The notes beneath the pieces are model-generated. The model was not told the DNA's origin. It was given only the letters and a program-made list of their open reading frames with translations, and did not search any database. A program made the position numbers and the translations under genes. A stretch of DNA of 64,000 nt from Brevibacterium limosum (GTDB lineage Bacteria; Actinomycetota; Actinomycetes; Actinomycetales; Brevibacteriaceae), in contig NZ_CP050154.1 in the NCBI RefSeq assembly GCF_011617705.1, positions 2,046,001 to 2,110,000 on the forward strand. Reading direction: 5' to 3'. This document shows, in pieces, positions 34,597 through 42,021 of this stretch; within the stretch, counting starts at the first letter, position 1; every line of letters starts with the position of its first letter.

Positions 34597-36026
34597 GTGA
34601 GGAGATGCTGTGGTGGTCGACCCGTGAACTGGCCGCCCGGATCGCCGCCAAAGAGGTCTCCGCCCGTGAAGCACTGCAGGTCCACCTCGACCGCATCGAC
34701 GCAGTCAACCCCGTCCTCAATGCCGTCGTCACCCGTGACGACGAGGCCGCGTTCGCCCAGGCCGAGGCGGCGGACTCAGCGACCGCTCGCGGTGAGAGCT
34801 TCGGGCCCCTGCACGGGGTGCCGATGACGCACAAGGACACTCACGACACTGCGGGAATGCGCACGACTTGGGGATCGCCGCTCATGGCCGATCGGGTTCC
34901 CGAATCGGATGCGCTCATCATCGCCCGACTCAAAGCCGCCGGGATCACGACGACGGGCAAGACGAATGTCCCCGAGTTCGCCGCCGGTTCGCACACCTTC
35001 AACGAGGTGTTCGGCACGACGGTGAACCCCTACGACCGAACGAAATCGGCATCGGGGTCCTCCGGCGGAGTGGGGGCGGTGCTCGCGGCCGGGATCCAAG
35101 CCTCCGGGGACGGATCGGACATGGGCGGATCACTGCGTTCGCCCGCATCGTTCAACAACGTCGTCGGGCTGCGACCGAGCAACGGCCGCATCCCGCACAC
35201 TGCCCCGGGCAACCCCTATGCGTGGCTTGGGCAGAGCGGGTTCATGGCACGCACGGTCTCGGATGTCGCACTGCTGATGTCGGTGGCCTCAGGGCCGCAC
35301 CCCTCGGCGCCGGCATCGATCCTGGAATCGGGCAGAGTCTTCGACCTCCCGAAATTCGCTCGTACCGCCGACCACTCCCCCGACCTCACCGGTCTTCGGG
35401 TCGGATTCAGCCCCGACCTGGACGGACTGCTGCCTGTCGAGGCCGAGGTGAAGGACATCGTCGCCTCCACGGCTCAGGTGTTCGGCGGTCTCGGCGCGCA
35501 GGTGGACGCGGAGATTCCGAATCTCACGGACGCCGATGAGGTATTCAATGTGCGCCGTGCCCTCGACTTCGTCGGGTCCTGGGGCGGGCTGTATGAGACG
35601 CACCCGGAGCACATCAAGGAATCGGTCAGGTGGAATATCCGCATGGGCCTCGATCTCACCGGCGCCGAGGTGGTTGCGGCCGAATCCGCACGCACCCGCC
35701 TCCACGGTGAGATCGACCGATACTTCGCCGGACACGATGTCCTCGTGCTCACTACCTGCCAGGTCCTGCCGTTCGATGCCGACATCGAATATCCGACGCA
35801 GATCAACGGTGTGCAGTTGGAGAACTACCTCGATTGGATGCGGGCCCTGTGCCTGATCTCGGCGACCGGGTGCCCTGCGATCTCGGTGCCGGCAGGATTC
35901 TCGGCCTCCGGCCTGCCGGTGGGTGTACAGATCGTGGCGAAACCGGGCGCTGACGTCGAACTGCTCCGAGTCGCTCATGCCTTCGAATCGGCGACCGGTC
36001 ACCACCGTCGGCGGCCGGAGCTCTGA
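34593..36026 (+). CDS. Amidase-signature family amidase
   Basis: 477 residues; ATG 34593 overlaps the M20 stop. The Ser-cisSer-Lys triad is seen as the Lys in GVPMTHKDTHD, and SASGSSGGVGAVLAAG with DGSDMGGSLRSPASF. It hydrolyses amides to acid and ammonia. It is the last gene of the DUF5058 operon. The substrate is unknown. Confidence 0.9.
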   Translation: MSEEMLWWSTRELAARIAAKEVSAREALQVHLDRIDAVNPVLNAVVTRDDEAAFAQAEAADSATARGESFGPLHGVPMTHKDTHDTAGMRTTWGSPLMADRVPESDALIIARLKAAGITTTGKTNVPEFAAGSHTFNEVFGTTVNPYDRTKSASGSSGGVGAVLAAGIQASGDGSDMGGSLRSPASFNNVVGLRPSNGRIPHTAPGNPYAWLGQSGFMARTVSDVALLMSVASGPHPSAPASILESGRVFDLPKFARTADHSPDLTGLRVGFSPDLDGLLPVEAEVKDIVASTAQVFGGLGAQVDAEIPNLTDADEVFNVRRALDFVGSWGGLYETHPEHIKESVRWNIRMGLDLTGAEVVAAESARTRLHGEIDRYFAGHDVLVLTTCQVLPFDADIEYPTQINGVQLENYLDWMRALCLISATGCPAISVPAGFSASGLPVGVQIVAKPGADVELLRVAHAFESATGHHRRRPEL

Positions 36027-36078
36027 GCGGAACGTCGCGCCGGAATCGGCGCAGCGCGGGACGGACGGGGACAGGTAT

Positions 36079-36101
36079 GGCAAACCTGGGCAGAGTTTGC
36101 C
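36079..36101. promoter_or_regulatory. Inverted repeat upstream of ferritin
   Basis: GGCAAAC-N9-GTTTGCC, perfect 7-base arms. It lies 95 bases before the ferritin start and 52 after the amidase stop, with no T-run, so an operator is at least as likely as a terminator. It does not look like a DtxR/IdeR box. Confidence 0.45.
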
Positions 36102-36143
36102 GAGCCTTTCCACACTGGAACGGTTCTAGAAAAGGTGTCAGGA

Positions 36144-36149
36144 TATTCT
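36144..36149 (+). promoter_or_regulatory. Candidate -10 box (TATTCT) for ferritin
   Basis: TATTCT is 47 bases before the ferritin ATG, which has AAAGGAG upstream. The -35 is unclear. Confidence 0.35.
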
Positions 36150-36195
36150 CTAAGCAGGCGGAATGGATCCGCCTCGAACAGCAAAGGAGTAACAG

Positions 36196-36711
36196 ATGCA
36201 CCTGAGCCCCGCCATGCAGAAGGTCCTCAACGAGCAGGTCACCCTCGAACTCGAAGCCTCGTTGGTCTACCTCCAGCTCTCCATCCAGCTCGACGATCAG
36301 GATCTGCCCGGAATGACGCGCTGGATGCGCGCCCAGTCCGAAGAAGAGCAGGTGCACGCCGCGAAGTTCACTCAGCACTGCCTCGACCGCGGATTCGCCC
36401 CTCAGATCGGTGATATCGCCGCGCCGAAGGTCTCCGGCTCGCAGCCGATCGACTTCTTCAAGGCCGCTCTGGCGCACGAGGAGAAGGTCTCGGAATCCAT
36501 CCGCAATCTCTACCGCACCGCCCAGGACGAAGCCGACCTCGACGTGCTGCCGCTGCTCCACTGGTTCATCGACGAGCAGGTCGAGGAGGAGTCGAGCATC
36601 TCGGAGATCATCGGTCGCCTCGAGCGTGTCGGCACCGACGGTGCCGGTGTCCTGCGCATCGATTCCGAACTCGGCTCACGCCACCCCGATATCACCGCCG
36701 ACGGCGAGTGA
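36196..36711 (+). CDS. Non-haem ferritin
   Basis: 171 residues, a four-helix ferritin. The ferroxidase-type Glu/His ligands are seen in NEQVTLELEASLVYLQL, RAQSEEEQVHAAKF and, later, DEQVEEESSISEIIGRL. It oxidises and stores iron in a 24-mer shell. No haem-binding Met typical of bacterioferritin is evident. An inverted repeat upstream may control it. Confidence 0.93.
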   Translation: MHLSPAMQKVLNEQVTLELEASLVYLQLSIQLDDQDLPGMTRWMRAQSEEEQVHAAKFTQHCLDRGFAPQIGDIAAPKVSGSQPIDFFKAALAHEEKVSESIRNLYRTAQDEADLDVLPLLHWFIDEQVEEESSISEIIGRLERVGTDGAGVLRIDSELGSRHPDITADGE

Positions 36712-36788
36712 TATCTGCAGACCGACCACTTGAGGCTCAGCGCTCATCTCGAGACGCGTGAGTCGAGGGTGGACTCGAACCGAGTACT

Positions 36789-36821
36789 CAGCGGCCGATC
36801 CCAGTGCGGGGTCGGCCGCTG
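36789..36821. terminator. Hairpin between ferritin and the AEC gene
   Basis: A 14-bp stem with one T-G wobble: CAGCGGCCGATCCC (36789-36802) with 36808-36821. Convergent genes, so probably bidirectional. Confidence 0.75.
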
Positions 36822-36860
36822 TGCTGTCGGCCCCTGTGACGTCGGCACCGGACTCCGTAC

Positions 36861-37793
36861 TCAGCCGAGCACCGACTGGCCGATGAGGAGGACGACCGGC
36901 AGAGTGACGAGCATGATGACGGTCTGTCCGGCGATGAGTGCGGCCATGAGCTTCGCGTCTCCCCCGAGCTGCCTCGCCATGACGTAGCCCGAGCTCGCCG
37001 TCGCAATCGACTGGAAGACCAATCCGACCAGTGCAGGCACCGTCGGGACGCCGAAGAGGGCCAGGGCTGCCAGCGACAGGCCCGGCAGCAGAAGCAGCTT
37101 GATCGCCGTGGAGGCGATGATGGCCCGGGTATGGGAGCGCAGCGAGAATGTCTGCAAGCCGGCACCGACGCACAGCAGACCGATGGGCAGCGAGGCCGAC
37201 GCCAGGGGATCGAGAACCGTGGACGCCACGTCGGGCAGGCCCAGCCCGCTGACGTTGGCAGCAGCTCCGGCGACGCAGCCGAGCACGAGAGGATTCGTCA
37301 CGATCGCCCTCAGCAGCGCGAACAGCGAGCTCGGCCCGGTGCGGAGGAACTCGAAACCGAGACTCGAGACGACGTTGACCGTGGGGACGAGGATCGCTGC
37401 GACGATCGCGGCAACGGCGCTGCCCTCGGAGCCGAACAGGCTGCCCGCCAAGGACAGCCCGATATAGGTGTTGAAGCGGATGCCTCCTTGCAGAACAGAG
37501 GTGAAGGCGGGAAGATCACGCGCGATGACCCGACGGGTCAGGATGATGCCCACGGAGACGACCGCGGTGGGAATGACGAGCGCCGCCGCCAACCGCGCGA
37601 GCGGGACATGGGCCACATCCACCTCGGCGACGGAGGTGAAGAGCAGCACCGGAAGCAGACAGTAGTACGCGAGCTTCTCCGCGCCCGACCAGAACTCGGG
37701 ACTCCGAAAACCCGGCAGTCTCTTCAGCACCAGGCCGAAGGCGATGAGCACCGTGACGGGAAGGAGGGCGAGGAGTATGGGAACCAGGCTCAC
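36861..37793 (-). CDS. AEC-family (auxin efflux carrier) permease
   Basis: 310 residues from GTG 37793, with about ten membrane helices in two halves. Segments such as QGGIRFNTYIGLSLAGSLFG, NPLVLGCVAGAAAN, SASLPIGLLCVGAGLQTFSL and PALVGLVFQSIATASSGYVM fit the AEC family, which moves small organic acids or related compounds. It is divergent from hsp20. Confidence 0.88.
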   Translation of the reverse strand: MSLVPILLALLPVTVLIAFGLVLKRLPGFRSPEFWSGAEKLAYYCLLPVLLFTSVAEVDVAHVPLARLAAALVIPTAVVSVGIILTRRVIARDLPAFTSVLQGGIRFNTYIGLSLAGSLFGSEGSAVAAIVAAILVPTVNVVSSLGFEFLRTGPSSLFALLRAIVTNPLVLGCVAGAAANVSGLGLPDVASTVLDPLASASLPIGLLCVGAGLQTFSLRSHTRAIIASTAIKLLLLPGLSLAALALFGVPTVPALVGLVFQSIATASSGYVMARQLGGDAKLMAALIAGQTVIMLVTLPVVLLIGQSVLG

Positions 37794-37830
37794 AGACTGA
37801 GAATTTCATGAGTTCGGAATCAATTCAAAG

Positions 37831-37849
37831 TTGAGTGTGTTTGACTCAA
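37831..37849. promoter_or_regulatory. HAIR operator (HspR-binding site) upstream of hsp20
   Basis: TTGAGT-N7-ACTCAA is the HspR-associated inverted repeat, normally CTTGAGT-N7-ACTCAAG. It is 27 bases before the hsp20 ATG, so HspR repression is expected. It lies also 38 bases from the divergent AEC permease start. Confidence 0.8.
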
Positions 37850-37875
37850 TGTAGGACCCGAACGAAAGGAAGCAC

Positions 37876-38346
37876 ATGGCTACACGTTTCGACCCCATCC
37901 GCGACCTCGACCGATTCTTCTCCGAGGTCACCCGCACCCCGAACGCCACCACTCTGCCGATGGACCTCTACCGTGACGGCGAAGTCTTCATCGCCCGCAT
38001 CGACATGCCCGGAGTCGATCCGAGCAGCATCGATGTCGACGTCGAAGACCGCACGCTCACGGTTCGTGCCCGCCGCGAATCCGAGGTCGCCGACAAGGAC
38101 GTGAAGTGGCTGACCAGGGAACGCACCAACGGCACCTACGCCCGCCAGCTCACGCTCGGCAACAGGGTGGCCCTGGATCGCATCCGTGCCGACTACAGCG
38201 ACGGCGTCCTCACACTGACGATCCCCGTCGCCGAGGAGGCCCGTCCGCGGAAGATCTCCGTTTCGCACGCTTCCGGACAGACCGCCCCCGAGGTGGTCGA
38301 ATCGTCCGCGGCGGACGAACCCCGCTCTCCCGGCGTCGGCAGCTGA
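37876..38346 (+). CDS. hsp20: Hsp20/alpha-crystallin small heat-shock protein
   Basis: 156 residues; CGAAAGGAAG precedes the ATG. The alpha-crystallin domain starts at PMDLYRDGEVFIARIDMPGV, continues with IDVDVEDRTLTVRARR and ends in ADYSDGVLTLTIPVAEEARP with RKISV (the C-terminal I/V-x-I/V-like element). It holds unfolding proteins under heat stress. The HAIR element upstream predicts HspR control. Confidence 0.94.
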   Translation: MATRFDPIRDLDRFFSEVTRTPNATTLPMDLYRDGEVFIARIDMPGVDPSSIDVDVEDRTLTVRARRESEVADKDVKWLTRERTNGTYARQLTLGNRVALDRIRADYSDGVLTLTIPVAEEARPRKISVSHASGQTAPEVVESSAADEPRSPGVGS

Positions 38347-38357
38347 ATCCGCTGAAC

Positions 38358-38389
38358 GCGGGCCCCACCCGAACGCGGGTGGGGCCCGC
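38358..38389. terminator. Terminator between hsp20 and the methyltransferase gene
   Basis: Perfect 14-bp stem GCGGGCCCCACCCG (38358-38371) with 38376-38389, loop AACG, followed by TTCG. Convergent genes. Confidence 0.88.
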
Positions 38390-38398
38390 TTCGTGCGT

Positions 38399-39133
38399 TC
38401 AGCGGCGCTGAAGCAGGTAGGCCAGACACATGTACGGCAGCTCCACCCTGTCCGGGATCGGATGTTCGACACGGAGATATTCGCGCAGATTCGATTCGAC
38501 TCTGTCCCTGGTCTTCTCGTCCGAGCGCAGCCAATAGGAGCGTGTGCGAGCGAGGTCGACGATTCCATCGACGGAGACCTCCGTGGCGAATTCGACGAGT
38601 CTGTTCTCGGTGAGCGTCAGACCGCGGCCGGGCTGAGGCCGGTACTGAGGTCGGTACACGTCGCCTGCGTGCATGATCCGGCTCAGGCGCAGCACCCAGT
38701 CGACACGGACATCGAGCTGGTTGATGAGGATGAGCAGTCGGCCTCCCGGTCGGAGGATGCGGGCCACTTCCGCGGCAGCACTCGCCTCGTCGAACCAATG
38801 CCAGGCCTGAGCGACCGTGACGAGGTCGAGGCTCTCGGCTTCCAGACCCGTGTCCTCGGCCGTGCCGACCACGGTGGGCGCAGGATTGCGTTCGAGCGCG
38901 GCTGTGTCGGGATCGACGGCGATGAGATCGGCGCCGAGGGCAAGCAGCCGACGGCTGAGGATTCCGGTGCCTGCACCGAGGTCGCAGACCTGCAGATCGG
39001 ACCAGCTCCGGTCCCAACCGGTCAGCGCCAGGTCCAGAGCCGTCTGAGGATAGCCGGGGCGCACCTCGTCATAGACTCCGGCCTGGGCACCGAAGCGGCG
39101 CCCGTGTGCGGCCTGCGCGCGTGGTCGCACCAT
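38399..39133 (-). CDS. Class I SAM-dependent methyltransferase
   Basis: ATG 39133 (MVRPRAQAAHGRRFGAQAGV) behind GGCAGGGGC is preferred, giving 244 residues; the frame opens further to 39190. Methyltransferase motifs are YDEVRPGYP, VCDLGAGTGILSRRLL (SAM site), ADLIAVDPD and VARILRPGGRLLIL; SLDLVTVAQAWHWFDE is typical of the methyltransferase-11 group. The substrate cannot be told. Confidence 0.88.
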   Translation of the reverse strand: MVRPRAQAAHGRRFGAQAGVYDEVRPGYPQTALDLALTGWDRSWSDLQVCDLGAGTGILSRRLLALGADLIAVDPDTAALERNPAPTVVGTAEDTGLEAESLDLVTVAQAWHWFDEASAAAEVARILRPGGRLLILINQLDVRVDWVLRLSRIMHAGDVYRPQYRPQPGRGLTLTENRLVEFATEVSVDGIVDLARTRSYWLRSDEKTRDRVESNLREYLRVEHPIPDRVELPYMCLAYLLQRR

Positions 39134-39262
39134 CTGCCCCTGCCTTTCGCCGAACTTCGGTCGGTCGTCGTGGCGACCGCTGCAGACCACTCTAGCGTCG
39201 TTGTCAGCCAGCGAGTCGATAGGATGGAGTCAACGGCCCGTTCCCAGCCATGAGGAGTCAGC

Positions 39263-40522
39263 ATGTCCGCACCGTCCGATCTCCAGTCCCGACTGGATGA
39301 GGCTTCCGCCGCCTATGAGGAATTCGCCTCACGCGGCCTCGACCTCGACATCACCCGCGGCAAGCCCGCCCCCGAGCAGCTCGACCTCGCTGCCGATCTG
39401 CTCACCGCGGTCAGCGGTGACGACGTGTTCACCCCAGGTGGTGTCGACACTCGCAACTATGGTGGGCTCGACGGACTCATCGAACTGCGTGAGATCTTCG
39501 CCCCGCTGCTCAAGGTGCCGGCGAATCAGCTGCTGGCCGGAGGCAATGCGTCGCTGACGTTCATGGCCCAGGCGCTGACCTTCGCGCTCATGCACGGGAC
39601 AGCAGTCGACGACCGCCCGTGGGGTCGGGGCCCGCACAAACTGCTGTGCCCCGTGCCCGGCTACGACCGTCATTTCACCCTGGCCGAGTCCCTCGGATTC
39701 GAGCTTCTGACCATCCCGATGGACGACGAGGGACCCGTCATCTCCGAAGCGCAGCGTCTGGCCGAGGACCCGGCGGTCAAAGGCATGTGGTTGGTGCCGA
39801 TGTATTCCAATCCGACCGGAATCACCATCACCGAGGCGCGGGCACGGGAGCTCGCGGCCATGCCGACCGCGGCGGACGATTTCGCTCTGCTGTGGGACAA
39901 CGCCTATGGGGTGCACCATCTGCGTGAGGACCATCCGGACAATGTCGACATCCTCTCTCTGTGCGCCGAGGCAGGCAATCCCGAACGAGCATGGATCTTC
40001 GCTTCGACATCGAAGATCACGCATGCCGGTGCCGGTGTGTCGTTCTTCGCAGGCGGCCCGGCCACGGTCGACTGGATGCGAGCGAACCTCGGGAAGGTCG
40101 CGATCGGCCCCGACAAGATCAACCAGCTGCGCCATGTCCGGTTCTTCTCCGAACCCGCCGGGGTCGAAGCGCATATGCGCAGGCATGCAGAGATCGTCGC
40201 TCCGAAGTTCGATGCCGTCCTTGCGGCGCTGGAAGACGGCCTCGGAGCAGATGAACTGGCCCAGTGGACCTCACCGGACGGGGGTTACTTCATCACCCTG
40301 ACGACGATGGAGGGCATCGCGGATCGAGTGGTCAAACTCGCCGGGGAGGCGGGTGTGAAGCTGACGCCGGCCGGAGCCACTCACCCGTACGGACTCGACC
40401 CGCACAACAACACCATCCGCATCGCCCCGACGATGCCGACACTCGATGAGGTCGAACTCGCGGCTCAGGGTCTCGTGGCATGCGTGCGACTGGCCAGCTA
40501 TGAGAAGCTGCTGGCCGGCTGA
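39263..40522 (+). CDS. aspT: Aspartate aminotransferase, AspT type
   Basis: 419 residues with GAGGAG before the ATG. It starts SRGLDLDITRGKPAPEQLDL and carries MYSNPTGITIT, LLWDNAYGVHH and the PLP-binding Lys in FASTSKITHAGAG. These fit the class Ic AspT family of actinobacteria, which moves the amino group between aspartate and 2-oxoglutarate. A strong terminator follows. Confidence 0.9.
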   Translation: MSAPSDLQSRLDEASAAYEEFASRGLDLDITRGKPAPEQLDLAADLLTAVSGDDVFTPGGVDTRNYGGLDGLIELREIFAPLLKVPANQLLAGGNASLTFMAQALTFALMHGTAVDDRPWGRGPHKLLCPVPGYDRHFTLAESLGFELLTIPMDDEGPVISEAQRLAEDPAVKGMWLVPMYSNPTGITITEARARELAAMPTAADDFALLWDNAYGVHHLREDHPDNVDILSLCAEAGNPERAWIFASTSKITHAGAGVSFFAGGPATVDWMRANLGKVAIGPDKINQLRHVRFFSEPAGVEAHMRRHAEIVAPKFDAVLAALEDGLGADELAQWTSPDGGYFITLTTMEGIADRVVKLAGEAGVKLTPAGATHPYGLDPHNNTIRIAPTMPTLDEVELAAQGLVACVRLASYEKLLAG

Positions 40523-40549
40523 AAGACCTACGCTGCCTGCAGACTTAAA

Positions 40550-40589
40550 ACAGGTCCGCCCCGAACCGAATGGTTCGGGGCGGACCTGT
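40550..40589. terminator. Terminator between aspT and the 3-hydroxyacyl-CoA dehydrogenase
   Basis: Perfect 18-bp stem: 40550-40567 with 40572-40589, loop GAAT. A run of A bases precedes it, giving a T-run for the minus-strand gene. Confidence 0.92.
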
Positions 40590-40608
40590 CTGGTCCATGG
40601 TAGTCGGT

Positions 40609-41463
40609 TCAGTAGTCGTAGAAGCCGCGTCCGGACTTCACACCGAGCAGTCCGGCATCGACCATGCGCGACAGCAGGATCGGCGGTTTCGCGGCCGGAT
40701 CGCCGGTCTCCTCATACATGCTCTGGGCAGCGTAGAGGCAGGTGTCGAGGCCGACGAGGTCGGCGAGCTTGATCGGGCCCATCGGGTGGGCGCAGCCGCC
40801 GACCATGCCTGCGTCGATGTCCTCCTTCGTCGCGAACCCGGATTCGAGCATCCTCACCGCGCTGAGCAGGTAAGGGATGAGCAGGGCATTGACGATGAAC
40901 CCGGGGCGGTCATCAGCCTGGATCGGATTCTTCCCGAGCACCTCGTCGACGAACGAGGTCACGGTGTCACGGACGTCGTCGGCGGTGAGGACCGAGGAGA
41001 CGATCTCCACCAGCGGCTGCACGGGTGCCGGGTTGAAGAAGTGGACGCCGAGTACGCGTTCGGGACGCGAGGTCGCCTGAGCGAAGCGGATGATCGGCAT
41101 CGACGAGGTGTTCGAGGCGAGAATGGCCTCCGGGTCGGTGACGACCTGGTCGAGTTCGGCGAAGATCGACTTCTTGATGTCTTCGTTCTCGCTGGCTGCT
41201 TCGATGACGAGCTGACGGTCGGCGAGATCACCGATGTCGGTGGTGAACTGCAGTCGGCCAAGGGCCTCGTCGCGGGCAGCGGCATCGAGCTTGCCCTTGT
41301 CCACGGCGCGGGCCAGGGACTTCTCGATGCGGGCTCGGCCGGCGGCCGATGCCTCCTCGTTGATCTCACGGACGATGACGTCGAGACCGGACTTCGCCAG
41401 CACCTCGGCGATTCCGGCTCCCATGAGTCCGCTGCCGATGACGGCTGTGCGCTGAATGCTCAA
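40609..41463 (-). CDS. 3-hydroxybutyryl-CoA dehydrogenase
   Basis: 284 residues from a TTG start at 41463 with AAGGAGAAG three bases upstream, which decides the start. NAD-binding motif AVIGSGLMGAGIAEVLA, then ILASNTSSMPI, GVHFFNPAPVQPLVE (catalytic His) and DRPGFIVNALLIPYL, ending in KSGRGFYDY. It oxidises (S)-3-hydroxyacyl-CoA, probably the C4 form. Confidence 0.93.
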   Translation of the reverse strand: MSIQRTAVIGSGLMGAGIAEVLAKSGLDVIVREINEEASAAGRARIEKSLARAVDKGKLDAAARDEALGRLQFTTDIGDLADRQLVIEAASENEDIKKSIFAELDQVVTDPEAILASNTSSMPIIRFAQATSRPERVLGVHFFNPAPVQPLVEIVSSVLTADDVRDTVTSFVDEVLGKNPIQADDRPGFIVNALLIPYLLSAVRMLESGFATKEDIDAGMVGGCAHPMGPIKLADLVGLDTCLYAAQSMYEETGDPAAKPPILLSRMVDAGLLGVKSGRGFYDY

Positions 41464-41514
41464 GAACTTCTCCTTCTCAGGTCATTGTGGTCGATGGTGT
41501 GCGTATCGATGTGC

Positions 41515-42021
41515 TCAGGACATCCGCGCGAGGAACCAGTCGGCCGAGCGGATGGCCTTCATGGCTTCCCGCCGGCGCTCTCCGGGCAGAGTCTGGATGT
41601 AGACCTGCCCGTCGAGGTGACCCACCTCGTGCTGGAGCATCTGGGCGAAGACCTCCGTGCCCTCGATCTCGATCGGCTGATTCTGCGCATCCACCCCGCG
41701 CACCCGAGCGAACTCGTAGCGCGGGGTGGGGAAGAACAGTCCGGGCACGGACAGGCAGCCTTCTTCGATGTCACGCAGCTGCCTGCCGAGCTCGACGATC
41801 TCCGGGTTGATGACATAGCCGGTGCGACCGTCGAGGTCGTAGCCGAAAGCCCGCAGGCCGACCCCGATCTGCGGGGCGGCCACGGCCGCACGGCCCTCGG
41901 GCCGTGCGGTGTCGACGAGGTCGGCGGCCAGGGCTTCGACGTGATCGTCGAAGACGGTCACCGTCTCACACCTGCTGCGCAGCACGGGGTCGCCCCACAG
42001 CCGGATCTCGCGTTCAGGCAT
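41515..42021 (-). CDS. def: Peptide deformylase
   Basis: 168 residues. The three deformylase motifs are visible: AAPQIGVGLRA (variant of GxGLAAxQ), EGCLSVPG (Cys ligand) and QHEVGHLDG (HExxH zinc site). It removes the formyl group from new proteins. The first motif departs from the usual GIGLAAPQ order and reads AAVAAPQIGVG. Its start overlaps the end of pyc by eight bases. Confidence 0.93.
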   Translation of the reverse strand: MPEREIRLWGDPVLRSRCETVTVFDDHVEALAADLVDTARPEGRAAVAAPQIGVGLRAFGYDLDGRTGYVINPEIVELGRQLRDIEEGCLSVPGLFFPTPRYEFARVRGVDAQNQPIEIEGTEVFAQMLQHEVGHLDGQVYIQTLPGERRREAMKAIRSADWFLARMS

